Assembly: GCF_013376045.1 (NCBI RefSeq)
Contig: NZ_JABMJG010000009.1
Span: forward strand, 310,001-374,000
DNA length: 64,000 nt
From: Variovorax sp. SG517
GTDB taxonomy: Bacteria > Pseudomonadota > Gammaproteobacteria > Burkholderiales > Burkholderiaceae_C
Reading direction: 5' to 3'
Made by a program: the position numbers and the translations under genes
Notes under the pieces: generated by a model
What the model saw: only the letters and a program-made list of their open reading frames with translations
Database searches by the model: none
What the model was told of the DNA's origin: nothing
In this document: piece after piece, positions 7,869 to 15,249 of the stretch
Layout of the letters: every line of letters starts with the position of its first letter
Numbering within the stretch: the stretch's first letter is position 1

Positions 7869-8165
7869 ATGAGTGCATCCCAAAATCTTGAAGCAGCGGC
7901 CGAAGACATCGCGAGCGACGTGCGCGGCGTGCTGGCGAGCAAGGACCTGGATTCGGTTCCCCACATCAAGGCGCTGCGCCAGCGCATCGACACCAAGCTG
8001 GCCATCGCGCGCGAACTCGCGGCCGAGAAGAGCAAGCTCGCGGCCAAGAAGGCCCGCGAGGCGGCAACCTCCGCCAACGCCTACGCCCACGACGAACCAT
8101 GGCAGATCGCCGGTGCCGCACTGGCCGTCGGCGTGCTGGTGGGCTTGCTGCTTGGCCGCCGCTGA
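7869..8165 (+). CDS. DUF883 family protein (YqjD/ElaB-like), C-terminal membrane anchor
   Basis: A 98-residue protein with a mostly helical, Ala/Lys/Glu-rich body and a single C-terminal membrane segment (about residues 80-96) ending in GRR. This matches the YqjD/ElaB/YgaM family; E. coli members are stationary-phase inner-membrane proteins that bind ribosomes. The ATG at 7869 follows a strong GGAGGAAAG. The next gene encodes a YqjE-like membrane protein, mirroring the E. coli yqjD-yqjE-yqjK order and supporting the assignment. Function in this organism is inferred. Confidence 0.85.
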   Translation: MSASQNLEAAAEDIASDVRGVLASKDLDSVPHIKALRQRIDTKLAIARELAAEKSKLAAKKAREAATSANAYAHDEPWQIAGAALAVGVLVGLLLGRR

Positions 8166-8222
8166 CCTGAACACGCATCGCAGCAGCATTGACGTCAGCC
8201 CGGACATGAGGGGAGGCAGCGC

Positions 8223-8936
8223 ATGAGGCTGTCGTCCCTGTTCGGATTGAATGCCCGGATCCGCCGGCTGCGCATTGCCGCGGCAGAAGGCGCGCTGGCC
8301 GTCGAAGACCGGGTGCAACTGCTGCGCATGGCCTGGGAGGACGAGAAGCAGCGCCTCAAGCTGATGCTTCTCCTCGCACTGGCGGTGCTGGGACTGACCA
8401 CGGTCACCGTGGCCCTGCTGTCGGTGGCGGTGGTGGTGAACTACTGGGACACGCCGTACCGCATCACGGCCGCGTGGTCGGTGGCGGGTGTCTGGATCGC
8501 GCTCTGGCTGGCCGCCGCCATCGGGCTGCTTCTGACGCTGCGCAATGCATCCAACGGCTTCCTGCCTGCTCGCCAGGAATTCGAGCGCGACTGGGCCTGG
8601 GCCCAGGAGCGCTTCGGACTGGGCAAGGATCCGGCGGACGATGAGGAAGAGGCACCGCGCCGGGTCCGCAGGCCAGTCACTCGCGAAGAGCTGCTGGCGC
8701 GCATGGAGCTTCAGCGCCTGCGCATCGCGACGATGCAGGGCGGGCGCGAGACCCGGCCCGCCAGTGACGATGTGCCTCCGCCCAACGAGTCGGCCGCGGC
8801 TGCCGCACTGCGCATCGCGCGTGCGCATCCCGTGGCAACCGGCGTCGTCGCGGCTGCCGCCGTGGTCGTGATCCGGCCGAAGCGGCTGCTGCGCTGGGCC
8901 GCGGTCATTGCGCCAGTGCTCTGGCGCATGCGCTGA
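8223..8936 (+). CDS. YqjE-like membrane protein with C-terminal YqjK-like extension
   Basis: A 237-residue protein starting at the ATG at 8223, after GAGGGGAGGCAGC. Residues 1-125 resemble YqjE (phage holin III superfamily): an amphipathic N-terminus, then two membrane segments around residues 42-65 and 80-102. A charged linker follows, and the C-terminal part (about residues 155-237) has TREELLARMELQRLR and a hydrophobic Ala/Val stretch before RPKRLLRW, which looks like YqjK. In E. coli these are separate adjacent genes, so this may be a fusion. It probably acts in the inner membrane with the upstream DUF883 protein. No holin or lysis context is present. Confidence 0.7.
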   Translation: MRLSSLFGLNARIRRLRIAAAEGALAVEDRVQLLRMAWEDEKQRLKLMLLLALAVLGLTTVTVALLSVAVVVNYWDTPYRITAAWSVAGVWIALWLAAAIGLLLTLRNASNGFLPARQEFERDWAWAQERFGLGKDPADDEEEAPRRVRRPVTREELLARMELQRLRIATMQGGRETRPASDDVPPPNESAAAAALRIARAHPVATGVVAAAAVVVIRPKRLLRWAAVIAPVLWRMR

Positions 8937-8960
8937 GAGAAGAAGAGAAAAAGAAGGCGC

Positions 8961-10046
8961 TCAGGCCTTGTTGCCGCGATCGCGCAGCAGCGCCTGGGCC
9001 GCTTCGCGGACCAGCGCCGGGCCGCGATAGATCAGTCCGGTGTAGATCTGCACGACGTCCGCACCCGCGGCGATCTTCGCCTTGGCATCGGCGCCGCTCA
9101 GAATGCCGCCGACCCCGATGATCGGAAAGCCCGTGCCCAGTGCCGCGCGCAGTTGGGCGATCACGCGGTTGCTCGCCTCGCGCACTGGCGCTCCAGACAA
9201 TCCACCCGCTTCCTCCGCATGCGGCAGGCCCTTGACCGCGTCGCGCGCGAGCGTGGTGTTGGTGGCGATCACGCCATCCATGCCGTGGCGCTTGAGCGTG
9301 GCGGCGATGACCGCGACCTGCGCTTCGTCCAGGTCCGGCGCGATCTTCACGAACAGCGGCGAGCGCTTCTCGTGGCGCGCCGCCAGCGCCTCGCGCCGCT
9401 CGGCCACGGCACCGAGCAGTGCATCGAGCGCCTCGTCGCTCTGCAACGAGCGCAGGTTGGCGGTGTTCGGGCTGGAGATGTTGATCGTCACGTAATCGGC
9501 GTGCGGGTACACGCCGTCGAGGCAGGCCAGGTAGTCGTCGACCGCGCGCTCGATGGGCGTGGCGGCGTTCTTGCCGATGTTCAGGCCCAGCAGCATCGGC
9601 GATTTCGCACCCCGGCCGCCGCTCTTGCGGAAGCGTGCTTTCTGCACGTTGGCCAGGAAGGCATCCAGCCCCTCGTTGTTGAAACCGAGCCGGTTGATCA
9701 GCGCCTCGCGCTGCGGCAGGCGGAACATGCGCGGCTTTGGGTTGCCCGGCTGCGCCTTCGGCGTGACCGTGCCGACCTCGACGAAGCCGAATCCCATGGC
9801 GGCGAAGGCGTCGATGCAGCGGGCGTTCTTGTCCAGGCCGGCCGCCAGGCCCACGCGGTTCGGAAAGCTCAGGCCGGCGAGCTGGACCGGGTCGTCGACG
9901 CGTGGTGCCGAGTAGGCGCAGGCCAGCGGGGTGTTCTGGGTGCGCGCCAGCCCGTCCAGCGTGATTTCATGGGCATGTTCGGGGTCGAAACCGAACAGGA
10001 AGGGGCGGGCCAGGCCGTAGAGCGAGGAGGGCATCAGCAGGGGCAT
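8961..10046 (-). CDS. pyrD: Dihydroorotate dehydrogenase (quinone), class 2
   Basis: PyrD oxidises dihydroorotate to orotate with FMN and passes electrons to membrane quinone, in pyrimidine synthesis. From the ATG at 10046 (MPLLMPSSLYGLARP) it is 361 residues, and the amphipathic N-terminus typical of the membrane-bound class is present. Motifs include the N-terminal HAHEITL region, GLAAGLDKNA, RLGFNNEG, and NISSPNT, whose serine is the class 2 catalytic base. An ATG four codons further in (10034) is also possible. A longer frame from 10142 runs into rpiA and is rejected. It is divergent from rpiA with only 40 bases between the starts. Confidence 0.95.
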   Translation of the reverse strand: MPLLMPSSLYGLARPFLFGFDPEHAHEITLDGLARTQNTPLACAYSAPRVDDPVQLAGLSFPNRVGLAAGLDKNARCIDAFAAMGFGFVEVGTVTPKAQPGNPKPRMFRLPQREALINRLGFNNEGLDAFLANVQKARFRKSGGRGAKSPMLLGLNIGKNAATPIERAVDDYLACLDGVYPHADYVTINISSPNTANLRSLQSDEALDALLGAVAERREALAARHEKRSPLFVKIAPDLDEAQVAVIAATLKRHGMDGVIATNTTLARDAVKGLPHAEEAGGLSGAPVREASNRVIAQLRAALGTGFPIIGVGGILSGADAKAKIAAGADVVQIYTGLIYRGPALVREAAQALLRDRGNKA

Positions 10047-10086
10047 CGGATAATTCGGGGCTTCAATGAGCCAAGGATTGTCCGTG

Positions 10087-10800
10087 ATGACCGCACCCGC
10101 CTCCCCAACTTCCTCCCAACCGCTTTCCCAGGACGAACTCAAGGCCCAGGTCGGCCGCGCCGCGCTGGCCTATGTCGCCAGGGGCGAAATCGTGGGCGTG
10201 GGCACCGGCTCGACGGTGAACAAGTTCATCGATGCGCTGGCCACGATCAAGGACGAGATCAAGGGCGCGGTCTCCAGCTCGGTCGCTTCTACCGAACGCC
10301 TGCGGGCCCTCGGCATCCCGGTGTTCGACAGCAACGAGGTGGAGGAACTGTCGGTCTACATCGACGGCGCCGACGAGATCGATCACCGCGGCTTCATGGT
10401 CAAGGGCGGCGGCGCAGCGCTCACGCGCGAGAAGATCGTCGCGGCGCAGTCGCGCAAGTTCGTCTGCATCGCCGACGAGTCCAAGCTGGTGGAGGTGCTG
10501 GGCGCGTTTCCGCTGCCGGTGGAGGTGATCCCGATGGCCGCGCAGCGCGTGATGCGCCAGTTCGCCGCCATGGGCGGCATCGCCCAGGTGCGCGAGAAGG
10601 AAGGCCTGCCGCTGGTCACCGACAACGGCCAGCACATCGTCGACGTGACGGGGCTGCGCATCACCGATCCGCTGGCGTTCGAATCGACGGTGAGCCAATG
10701 GCCGGGCGTGGTGACGGTGGGCGTCTTCGCGCACCAGAAGGCCGACGTGTGCCTGCTGGGCACCGCGGCCGGCGTGAAGACGATGGAGTTCGGCGTCTGA
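10087..10800 (+). CDS. rpiA: Ribose-5-phosphate isomerase A
   Basis: RpiA interconverts ribose 5-phosphate and ribulose 5-phosphate in the pentose phosphate pathway. The ATG at 10087 follows AAGGA with a 9-base spacer and gives 237 residues; an upstream ATG at 10066 adds 7 residues and is less well supported. Signature segments are all present: GTGSTVNKFID (phosphate binding), DGADEID with the catalytic aspartates, and KGGGAALTREK. It is convergent with the next gene, whose stop is 19 bases away; no terminator is evident between them. Confidence 0.96.
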   Translation: MTAPASPTSSQPLSQDELKAQVGRAALAYVARGEIVGVGTGSTVNKFIDALATIKDEIKGAVSSSVASTERLRALGIPVFDSNEVEELSVYIDGADEIDHRGFMVKGGGAALTREKIVAAQSRKFVCIADESKLVEVLGAFPLPVEVIPMAAQRVMRQFAAMGGIAQVREKEGLPLVTDNGQHIVDVTGLRITDPLAFESTVSQWPGVVTVGVFAHQKADVCLLGTAAGVKTMEFGV

Positions 10801-10819
10801 GTCGCAGCCGAACGCAAGC

Positions 10820-11479
10820 TCAGAACTTGATGCCGGCCGGATTGCTCGGCGTCGGTTCGCTCGAGGCCGGCGGCGGCGGCGCGGGCTGCGCGGCCGGCGC
10901 GGGGGTTGCGGCGGCACGAGGCGCGGGAGCCGTCTGCGCTACCAGCGGCCGGACCGGGCCGTTGCGATAGCCCGCGGGCAGGCTGTTGCTCTTGGGATAG
11001 CCGGCCGCGTCGAGGTACTGCGACCATTCCACGTCCGAGAAGCCCTTGAGCTGTTGCGAGCCGATGGTCAGCAGCGGCAACGCGTTCTGGTTGCTCAGGC
11101 GCTGCAGGGCCTCGATGTCCGCGTTGCTCTTGACGGTGCGTTCCTCGAACGGAATGCCGCGCGTGATGAGCAGCGTGCGTGCCGCGCCACAGGGGCCGCA
11201 CTCGTCTCCGCTGTAGAGCGTGACGGGATAGCGCTGCGCCACCTGGCGCAGTTCGTACGGCAGGCCGGAGGTGTTGGCCGTGGAGGAGGGGGCGGAGCCG
11301 GGCTGGCCGGCAGCCGGCGCCGGCTCGGTGCTCGCGCTCGGGGCGCGGTCGGAGAAAGTGACCTTGCCGTTCTTGTCCACCTGGCGGTAGACGGGTTGTG
11401 CCACGGCGCCCGCGGCGACGAGCACAAGGGCAAGGCCGGTCAGGCGATGCAATGGTGAGATTTTGTAAATCGTATGCAT
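10820..11479 (-). CDS. Exported glutaredoxin-like protein with N-terminal DUF4124
   Basis: A 219-residue protein with a Sec-type signal peptide (hydrophobic core LTGLALVLVAAGAVAQ, likely cleaved after AQA/AQ). A DUF4124-like segment follows (VYRQVDKNGKVTFSDRAP), then a low-complexity linker, then a glutaredoxin fold: VTLYSGDECGPCGAARTLL carries the redox motif CGPC, and NALPLLTIG has the cis-Pro. A long Pro/Ala-rich tail follows. The protein should therefore be a periplasmic thiol-disulfide protein, unusual for glutaredoxins, which rely on glutathione in the cytoplasm. The substrate is unknown. It lies 30 bases after the M3 peptidase stop and may be co-transcribed with it. Confidence 0.8.
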   Translation of the reverse strand: MHTIYKISPLHRLTGLALVLVAAGAVAQPVYRQVDKNGKVTFSDRAPSASTEPAPAAGQPGSAPSSTANTSGLPYELRQVAQRYPVTLYSGDECGPCGAARTLLITRGIPFEERTVKSNADIEALQRLSNQNALPLLTIGSQQLKGFSDVEWSQYLDAAGYPKSNSLPAGYRNGPVRPLVAQTAPAPRAAATPAPAAQPAPPPPASSEPTPSNPAGIKF

Positions 11480-11509
11480 CGCCCGAGTATCGCAAGCTTC
11501 AGCGATGCA

Positions 11510-13558
11510 TCAAGCCGGCTGGGGCTCGGCCATGCCCTGATGTCGCAGCAGCGCATCAAGCTGGGGCTCGCGGCCGCGGAAGGCCTTGAACGAATCCATG
11601 GCGCTGCGGCTGCCGCCGGCTTCAAGGATGGCCTGGCGGTACTTGCGGCCGGTCTCGATGTTCGGCTCGCCGTCGGCGCCCACGGTTTCCTCGAAGGCGG
11701 CGTAGGCGTCGGCGCTCAGCACCTCGGCCCACTTGTAGCTGTAGTAGCCGGCAGCGTAGCCGCCCGAGAAGATGTGGCTGAAAGTATTCGGCGTGCGGCT
11801 GAAAGGCGGCGAGGGCATCACCGCGACTTCGGCGCGCACCTTGCCCAGCAGCGCCATCACGTCGCCGGGCTTGGCGGTGGCGGCGTGGTACTCGGTGTGC
11901 AGCAGCATGTCGAACAGCGAGAACTCGATCTGGCGCAGCGTCTGCAGGCCGCTCTGGAAGTTCTTGGCCGCCGTCATCTTGTCGAAGAGGGCGCGCGGCA
12001 GCGGCTCGCCGGTGTCGACGTGGGCCGTCATGTGCTTGAGCACGTCCCACTCCCAGCAGAAGTTCTCCATGAACTGGCTCGGCAACTCGACCGCATCCCA
12101 CTCGACGCCGCTGATGCCCGAGACGTCGCGCTCGTTCACCTGCGTGAGCATGTGGTGCAGGCCGTGGCCGAACTCGTGGAAGAGGGTGGTCACGTCGTCG
12201 TGCGTGAGCAGCGGCGGCTTGCCGTCGACACCGCTGGCGAAGTTGCAAACCAGCTGCGCGACGGGCGTCTGCAGCACGCCCGTGTCGGGGCGCAGCCAGC
12301 GGGCGCGCACGTCGTCCATCCACGCGCCACCGCGCTTGGCGGCACGGGCCGACGGGTCGAGATAGAACTGGCCGACCTTCTGCCCGGCGCGTTCGATGCG
12401 ATAGAACTCCACGCTCGGATGCCAGGTCGGCGCCGAGTCGCGGCGGATCGACACCTCGAAGAGCGTCTCGACGATCTTGAACAGGCCGGCCATGACCTTC
12501 GGTGCCGGGAAGTACTGCTTCACCTCCTGCTCGCTGAAGGCATAGCGTGCTTCCTTGAGCTTCTCGCCGATGTAGCTCCAGTCCCAGGGCTGCGGGTCGG
12601 CGATGTTCAGTTGCTGGGCTGCGAAGACGCGCAGGTCGGCCAGGTCGCGTTCGCCATACGGCTTGGCCTTGGCCGCGAGGTCGCGCAGGAACTTCACCAC
12701 CTGCTCGGGCGACTCGGCCATCTTCGGAACCACCGACAGCTCGCCGTAGTTCCTGTAGCCCAGCAGCTTGGCCTCTTCCTCGCGCAGCGCGAGGATCTCG
12801 GTGATGAGCGCGGTGTTGTCGAAGGCCGCGTCGCCGAACTCGCTGGCCCGCGTGACGTAGGCGCGGTAGAGCTTCTCGCGCAGCGCGCTGCTCCTTGCGA
12901 ACTGCATCACCGGCAGGTAGCAGGGCATCTTCAGCGTGAGCTTGTAGCCTTCCTTGCCGTCGGCCTCGGCGGCCGCGCGCGCGGCGCTCACCACGTCCTC
13001 GGGCACGCCTTCGAGCTCGCCGAGCGTGGCGTAGTAGGCGAAGGCATCGGTGGCATCGAGCGCGTTCTCGCTGAACTTCTGGCTCAGTTCGGCCAGGCGC
13101 TCCTGGATGTCGGCGAAGCGCTTCTTGGCCTCGCCCTGCAGCTCGGCGCCGCCCAGCACGAAGTTGCGCACCGCGTTGCTGTGGGCCTGGCGCTGCTCGG
13201 CATTGAGTGTCTTGACGTCGATGGCCTTGTACTTTGCATACAGCCGCTCGTCGGAGCCCAGGCGGGTCCAGAAGGCGGTGACGCGCGGCATGGCCTCGTT
13301 GTAGGCGGCGCGCAGCTCGGGCGTGTCGGCCACGGCATTGAGATGGCCGACGGCGCCCCAGGCGCGGCTGAAGCGTTCGGAAGCCACGTCCAGCACCTTG
13401 GAGATCGCGTTCCAGTCAGCGGGAAAGTCGGGCGCGGTCACGGTCTGCAGCGCGGACTCGGCATCGGCCAGCAACGCATCGACAGCGGGCGATACGTGTT
13501 CCGGCTTGATCTTGTCGAACAGCGGGAGATCGGTGAAATCGAGAAGCGGGTTGGTCAT
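11510..13558 (-). CDS. prlC: M3-family oligopeptidase A
   Basis: This zinc metallopeptidase of the thimet-oligopeptidase family degrades short cytoplasmic peptides, including signal peptide fragments. From the ATG at 13558 (MTNPLLDF) the protein is 682 residues, matching oligopeptidase A. The zinc motif HEFGH is at residues 461-465 with the distal Glu in the downstream helix. The longer frame from 13714 runs through an interspersed repeat and is rejected. It lies downstream of folD on the same strand, separated by repeat copy A. The name follows E. coli prlC. Confidence 0.93.
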   Translation of the reverse strand: MTNPLLDFTDLPLFDKIKPEHVSPAVDALLADAESALQTVTAPDFPADWNAISKVLDVASERFSRAWGAVGHLNAVADTPELRAAYNEAMPRVTAFWTRLGSDERLYAKYKAIDVKTLNAEQRQAHSNAVRNFVLGGAELQGEAKKRFADIQERLAELSQKFSENALDATDAFAYYATLGELEGVPEDVVSAARAAAEADGKEGYKLTLKMPCYLPVMQFARSSALREKLYRAYVTRASEFGDAAFDNTALITEILALREEEAKLLGYRNYGELSVVPKMAESPEQVVKFLRDLAAKAKPYGERDLADLRVFAAQQLNIADPQPWDWSYIGEKLKEARYAFSEQEVKQYFPAPKVMAGLFKIVETLFEVSIRRDSAPTWHPSVEFYRIERAGQKVGQFYLDPSARAAKRGGAWMDDVRARWLRPDTGVLQTPVAQLVCNFASGVDGKPPLLTHDDVTTLFHEFGHGLHHMLTQVNERDVSGISGVEWDAVELPSQFMENFCWEWDVLKHMTAHVDTGEPLPRALFDKMTAAKNFQSGLQTLRQIEFSLFDMLLHTEYHAATAKPGDVMALLGKVRAEVAVMPSPPFSRTPNTFSHIFSGGYAAGYYSYKWAEVLSADAYAAFEETVGADGEPNIETGRKYRQAILEAGGSRSAMDSFKAFRGREPQLDALLRHQGMAEPQPA

Positions 13559-13599
13559 GTGAGAAATCCTGTTCGAACTGACGGACCCATTCGGGAGCC

Positions 13600-13682
13600 A
13601 CCGCGGAACCGACTCTGCCGGGCCGCCGGTGGCGCCCCTCGAGGGGGAGGCGGCTACACGAAGTGAGCAAGCAACGGGGTGG
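13600..13682 (-). repeat. Interspersed GC-rich repeat, copy A
   Basis: Reading on the minus strand, this stretch matches copy B at about 37155-37243: CCCCGTTGCTTGCTCACTTC, then a CCGCCTCCCCCT block, a hairpin and the GGTTCCGCGG end. It lies between folD and the M3 peptidase and contains internal inverted repeats (for example CCCCTCGAGGGG). From memory such elements are abundant in Variovorax-type genomes. Confidence 0.75.
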
Positions 13683-13685
13683 TTC

Positions 13686-14537
13686 TTATCTTGCGGCGCG
13701 CTCGGCTGCTTCAAGGGTGTTGACCAGCAGCATCGCGCGCGTCATGGGGCCCACGCCGCCGGGCACGGGCGTGATCCAGCCGGCCACTTCCTTCACGCCG
13801 TCGAAGTCGACGTCGCCGGCGAGCTTGCCGTCGGGCCGGCGGTTCATGCCCACGTCGATGACGACCGCGCCGGGCTTGACCATGTCGGCGGTCAGCAGAT
13901 CGAGCTTGCCCACAGCGGCGACGATCACGTCGGCCTGGCGCGTGATGGCGCCCAGGTCCTTGGTGGCGCTGTGGCAGATGGTCACGGTGGCGCTCTTGGC
14001 GAGCAGCATCATGGCCATCGGCTTGCCGACGATGTTGCTGCGGCCAATGACCACGGCATGCTTGCCGCGCAGGTCGTAGCCGATCGATTCGAGCATCTTC
14101 ATGCAGCCGTGCGGCGTGCAGGGCCAGAAGCCGGGGGCGCCGGTCATCAGCGCGCCGGCGCTGGCAACGTGGAAGCCGTCGACGTCCTTGGCCGGAGAAA
14201 TCGTCTCGATGACCTTCTGGCTGTCCATGTGCTTGGGCAGCGGCAACTGCACCAGGATGCCGTGCACCTTCGGGTCGTCGTTGAGCGTGCGGATGCGGGC
14301 CAGCAGGTCGGCCTCGCTCATGTCGGCGGGGTAGGTCTCGAGCGTGGCGTCGAGGCCGGTCTGCGCGCTGTCGTTGACCTTGTGCTTCGTGTAGACCTGG
14401 CTGGCCGGGTCTTCGCCCACGAGGATGATGGAAAGGGCCGGGTTCACGCCGCGCGCCTTGAGCGCCGCGGTGCGGCCGGCAACTTCGGCGCGGATGGTTT
14501 TGGCGAGTGCGTTGCCGTCGATCAGTTGGGCGGTCAT
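13686..14537 (-). CDS. folD: Bifunctional methylenetetrahydrofolate dehydrogenase/cyclohydrolase
   Basis: FolD interconverts 5,10-methylene-THF and 10-formyl-THF through the methenyl form, supplying one-carbon units for purines and formyl-Met. The protein is 283 residues. It shows YTKHKVNDS with the catalytic lysine, the VQLPLPKH signature, the KDVDGFH motif and the C-terminal PGGVGPMTRAML. The start at 14537 fits the family. It is preceded on the same strand by a terminator after the response regulator gene, so it probably has its own promoter in 14538-14556 or is reached by read-through. Repeat copy A begins just after its stop. Confidence 0.97.
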   Translation of the reverse strand: MTAQLIDGNALAKTIRAEVAGRTAALKARGVNPALSIILVGEDPASQVYTKHKVNDSAQTGLDATLETYPADMSEADLLARIRTLNDDPKVHGILVQLPLPKHMDSQKVIETISPAKDVDGFHVASAGALMTGAPGFWPCTPHGCMKMLESIGYDLRGKHAVVIGRSNIVGKPMAMMLLAKSATVTICHSATKDLGAITRQADVIVAAVGKLDLLTADMVKPGAVVIDVGMNRRPDGKLAGDVDFDGVKEVAGWITPVPGGVGPMTRAMLLVNTLEAAERAAR

Positions 14538-14555
14538 CGGTTTCGATTTTCCAAG

Positions 14556-14580
14556 TAAAAACGCCCGCTTTCGCAGGCGT
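14556..14580 (-). terminator. Intrinsic terminator after the response regulator gene
   Basis: On the minus strand ACGCCTGC pairs with GCGGGCGT (one G-U) around a GAAA tetraloop, followed by TTTTAC. It lies between the response regulator stop (14617) and the folD start (14537). Confidence 0.75.
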
Positions 14581-14616
14581 GGGGGTCATGTGTCGCTATC
14601 GGGCGGATAGCTGTTT

Positions 14617-15249
14617 CTAGGCCTTGGCGGCTGGCGCCGCCTGCCCCAGCGCGATCTTGAGCAGATCGGCCACGGTGTTGGCGTTGAGCTTTTCCATGAT
14701 GTTGGCACGGTGCGCCTCGACCGTCTTGATGCTGATGCCCAGGTCGTCGGCGATCTGCTTGTTCAGGCGGCCGGCGACGATGCGCTCGAGCACCTGTGCC
14801 TCGCGGCCGGTGAGCTTGGACAGCAGCGCGTCGCGGCTGGCCGACTGCTGGTGCTGCGTGAAGGCGCCGCGAGCGTGTTCGAGCATGCGCTCGACCAGCG
14901 TGACGAGCTCCTCGTCGTTGAAGGGCTTCTGGATGAAGTCCATCGCACCCTTCTTCATGCTGTCGACCGCCATCGGCACGTCGCCGTGGCCGGTGATGAC
15001 CACGATGGGCAGCGGGGAGCGCCGTTCGATCAGCCGGTCCTGTAGTTCAAGGCCGGTCATGCCCGCCATGCGGATGTCGACTATCAAGCAGGCGACTTCA
15101 CGCGGGTCGTATCGGGAGAGAAAGGATTCGGCGGAATCGAAGCAGCGGACTCTGTAGTCCTTGCCTTCGAGCAGCCATTGCAGCGAATCGCGTACGGCTT
15201 CGTCGTCGTCGACGACATAGACCGTGCCCTTCTTCGGAATCAAACTCAT
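14617..15249 (-). CDS. Response regulator, FixJ/NarL type with LuxR HTH
   Basis: A 210-residue two-component response regulator. The receiver domain has acidic residues D14-D15, phospho-acceptor D58 (LIVDIR), T86 (VITGHGD) and K108 (QKPF). A linker leads to a LuxR-type helix-turn-helix (about residues 143-205: LTGREAQVLERIVAG, then IADDLGISIKTVEAHRANIM). The GHGDVPMAV stretch is typical of the FixJ/TtrR/DctR group. Its ATG overlaps the kinase stop by 4 bases (ATGA), so the two are translated as a pair. It presumably activates or represses a promoter in response to the kinase; the divergent aceE promoter is a candidate target by position only. Confidence 0.9.
   Translation of the reverse strand: MSLIPKKGTVYVVDDDEAVRDSLQWLLEGKDYRVRCFDSAESFLSRYDPREVACLIVDIRMAGMTGLELQDRLIERRSPLPIVVITGHGDVPMAVDSMKKGAMDFIQKPFNDEELVTLVERMLEHARGAFTQHQQSASRDALLSKLTGREAQVLERIVAGRLNKQIADDLGISIKTVEAHRANIMEKLNANTVADLLKIALGQAAPAAKA

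Noticed and set aside
8223..8936. Holin annotation implying a prophage remnant
   Set aside because: The similarity is to the YqjE branch of the holin superfamily, next to a YqjD-like gene; no other phage genes are present.
13559..13714. N-terminal extension of the M3 peptidase
   Set aside because: The extra 52 codons translate through the interspersed repeat and are absent from the family; the ATG at 13558 fits.
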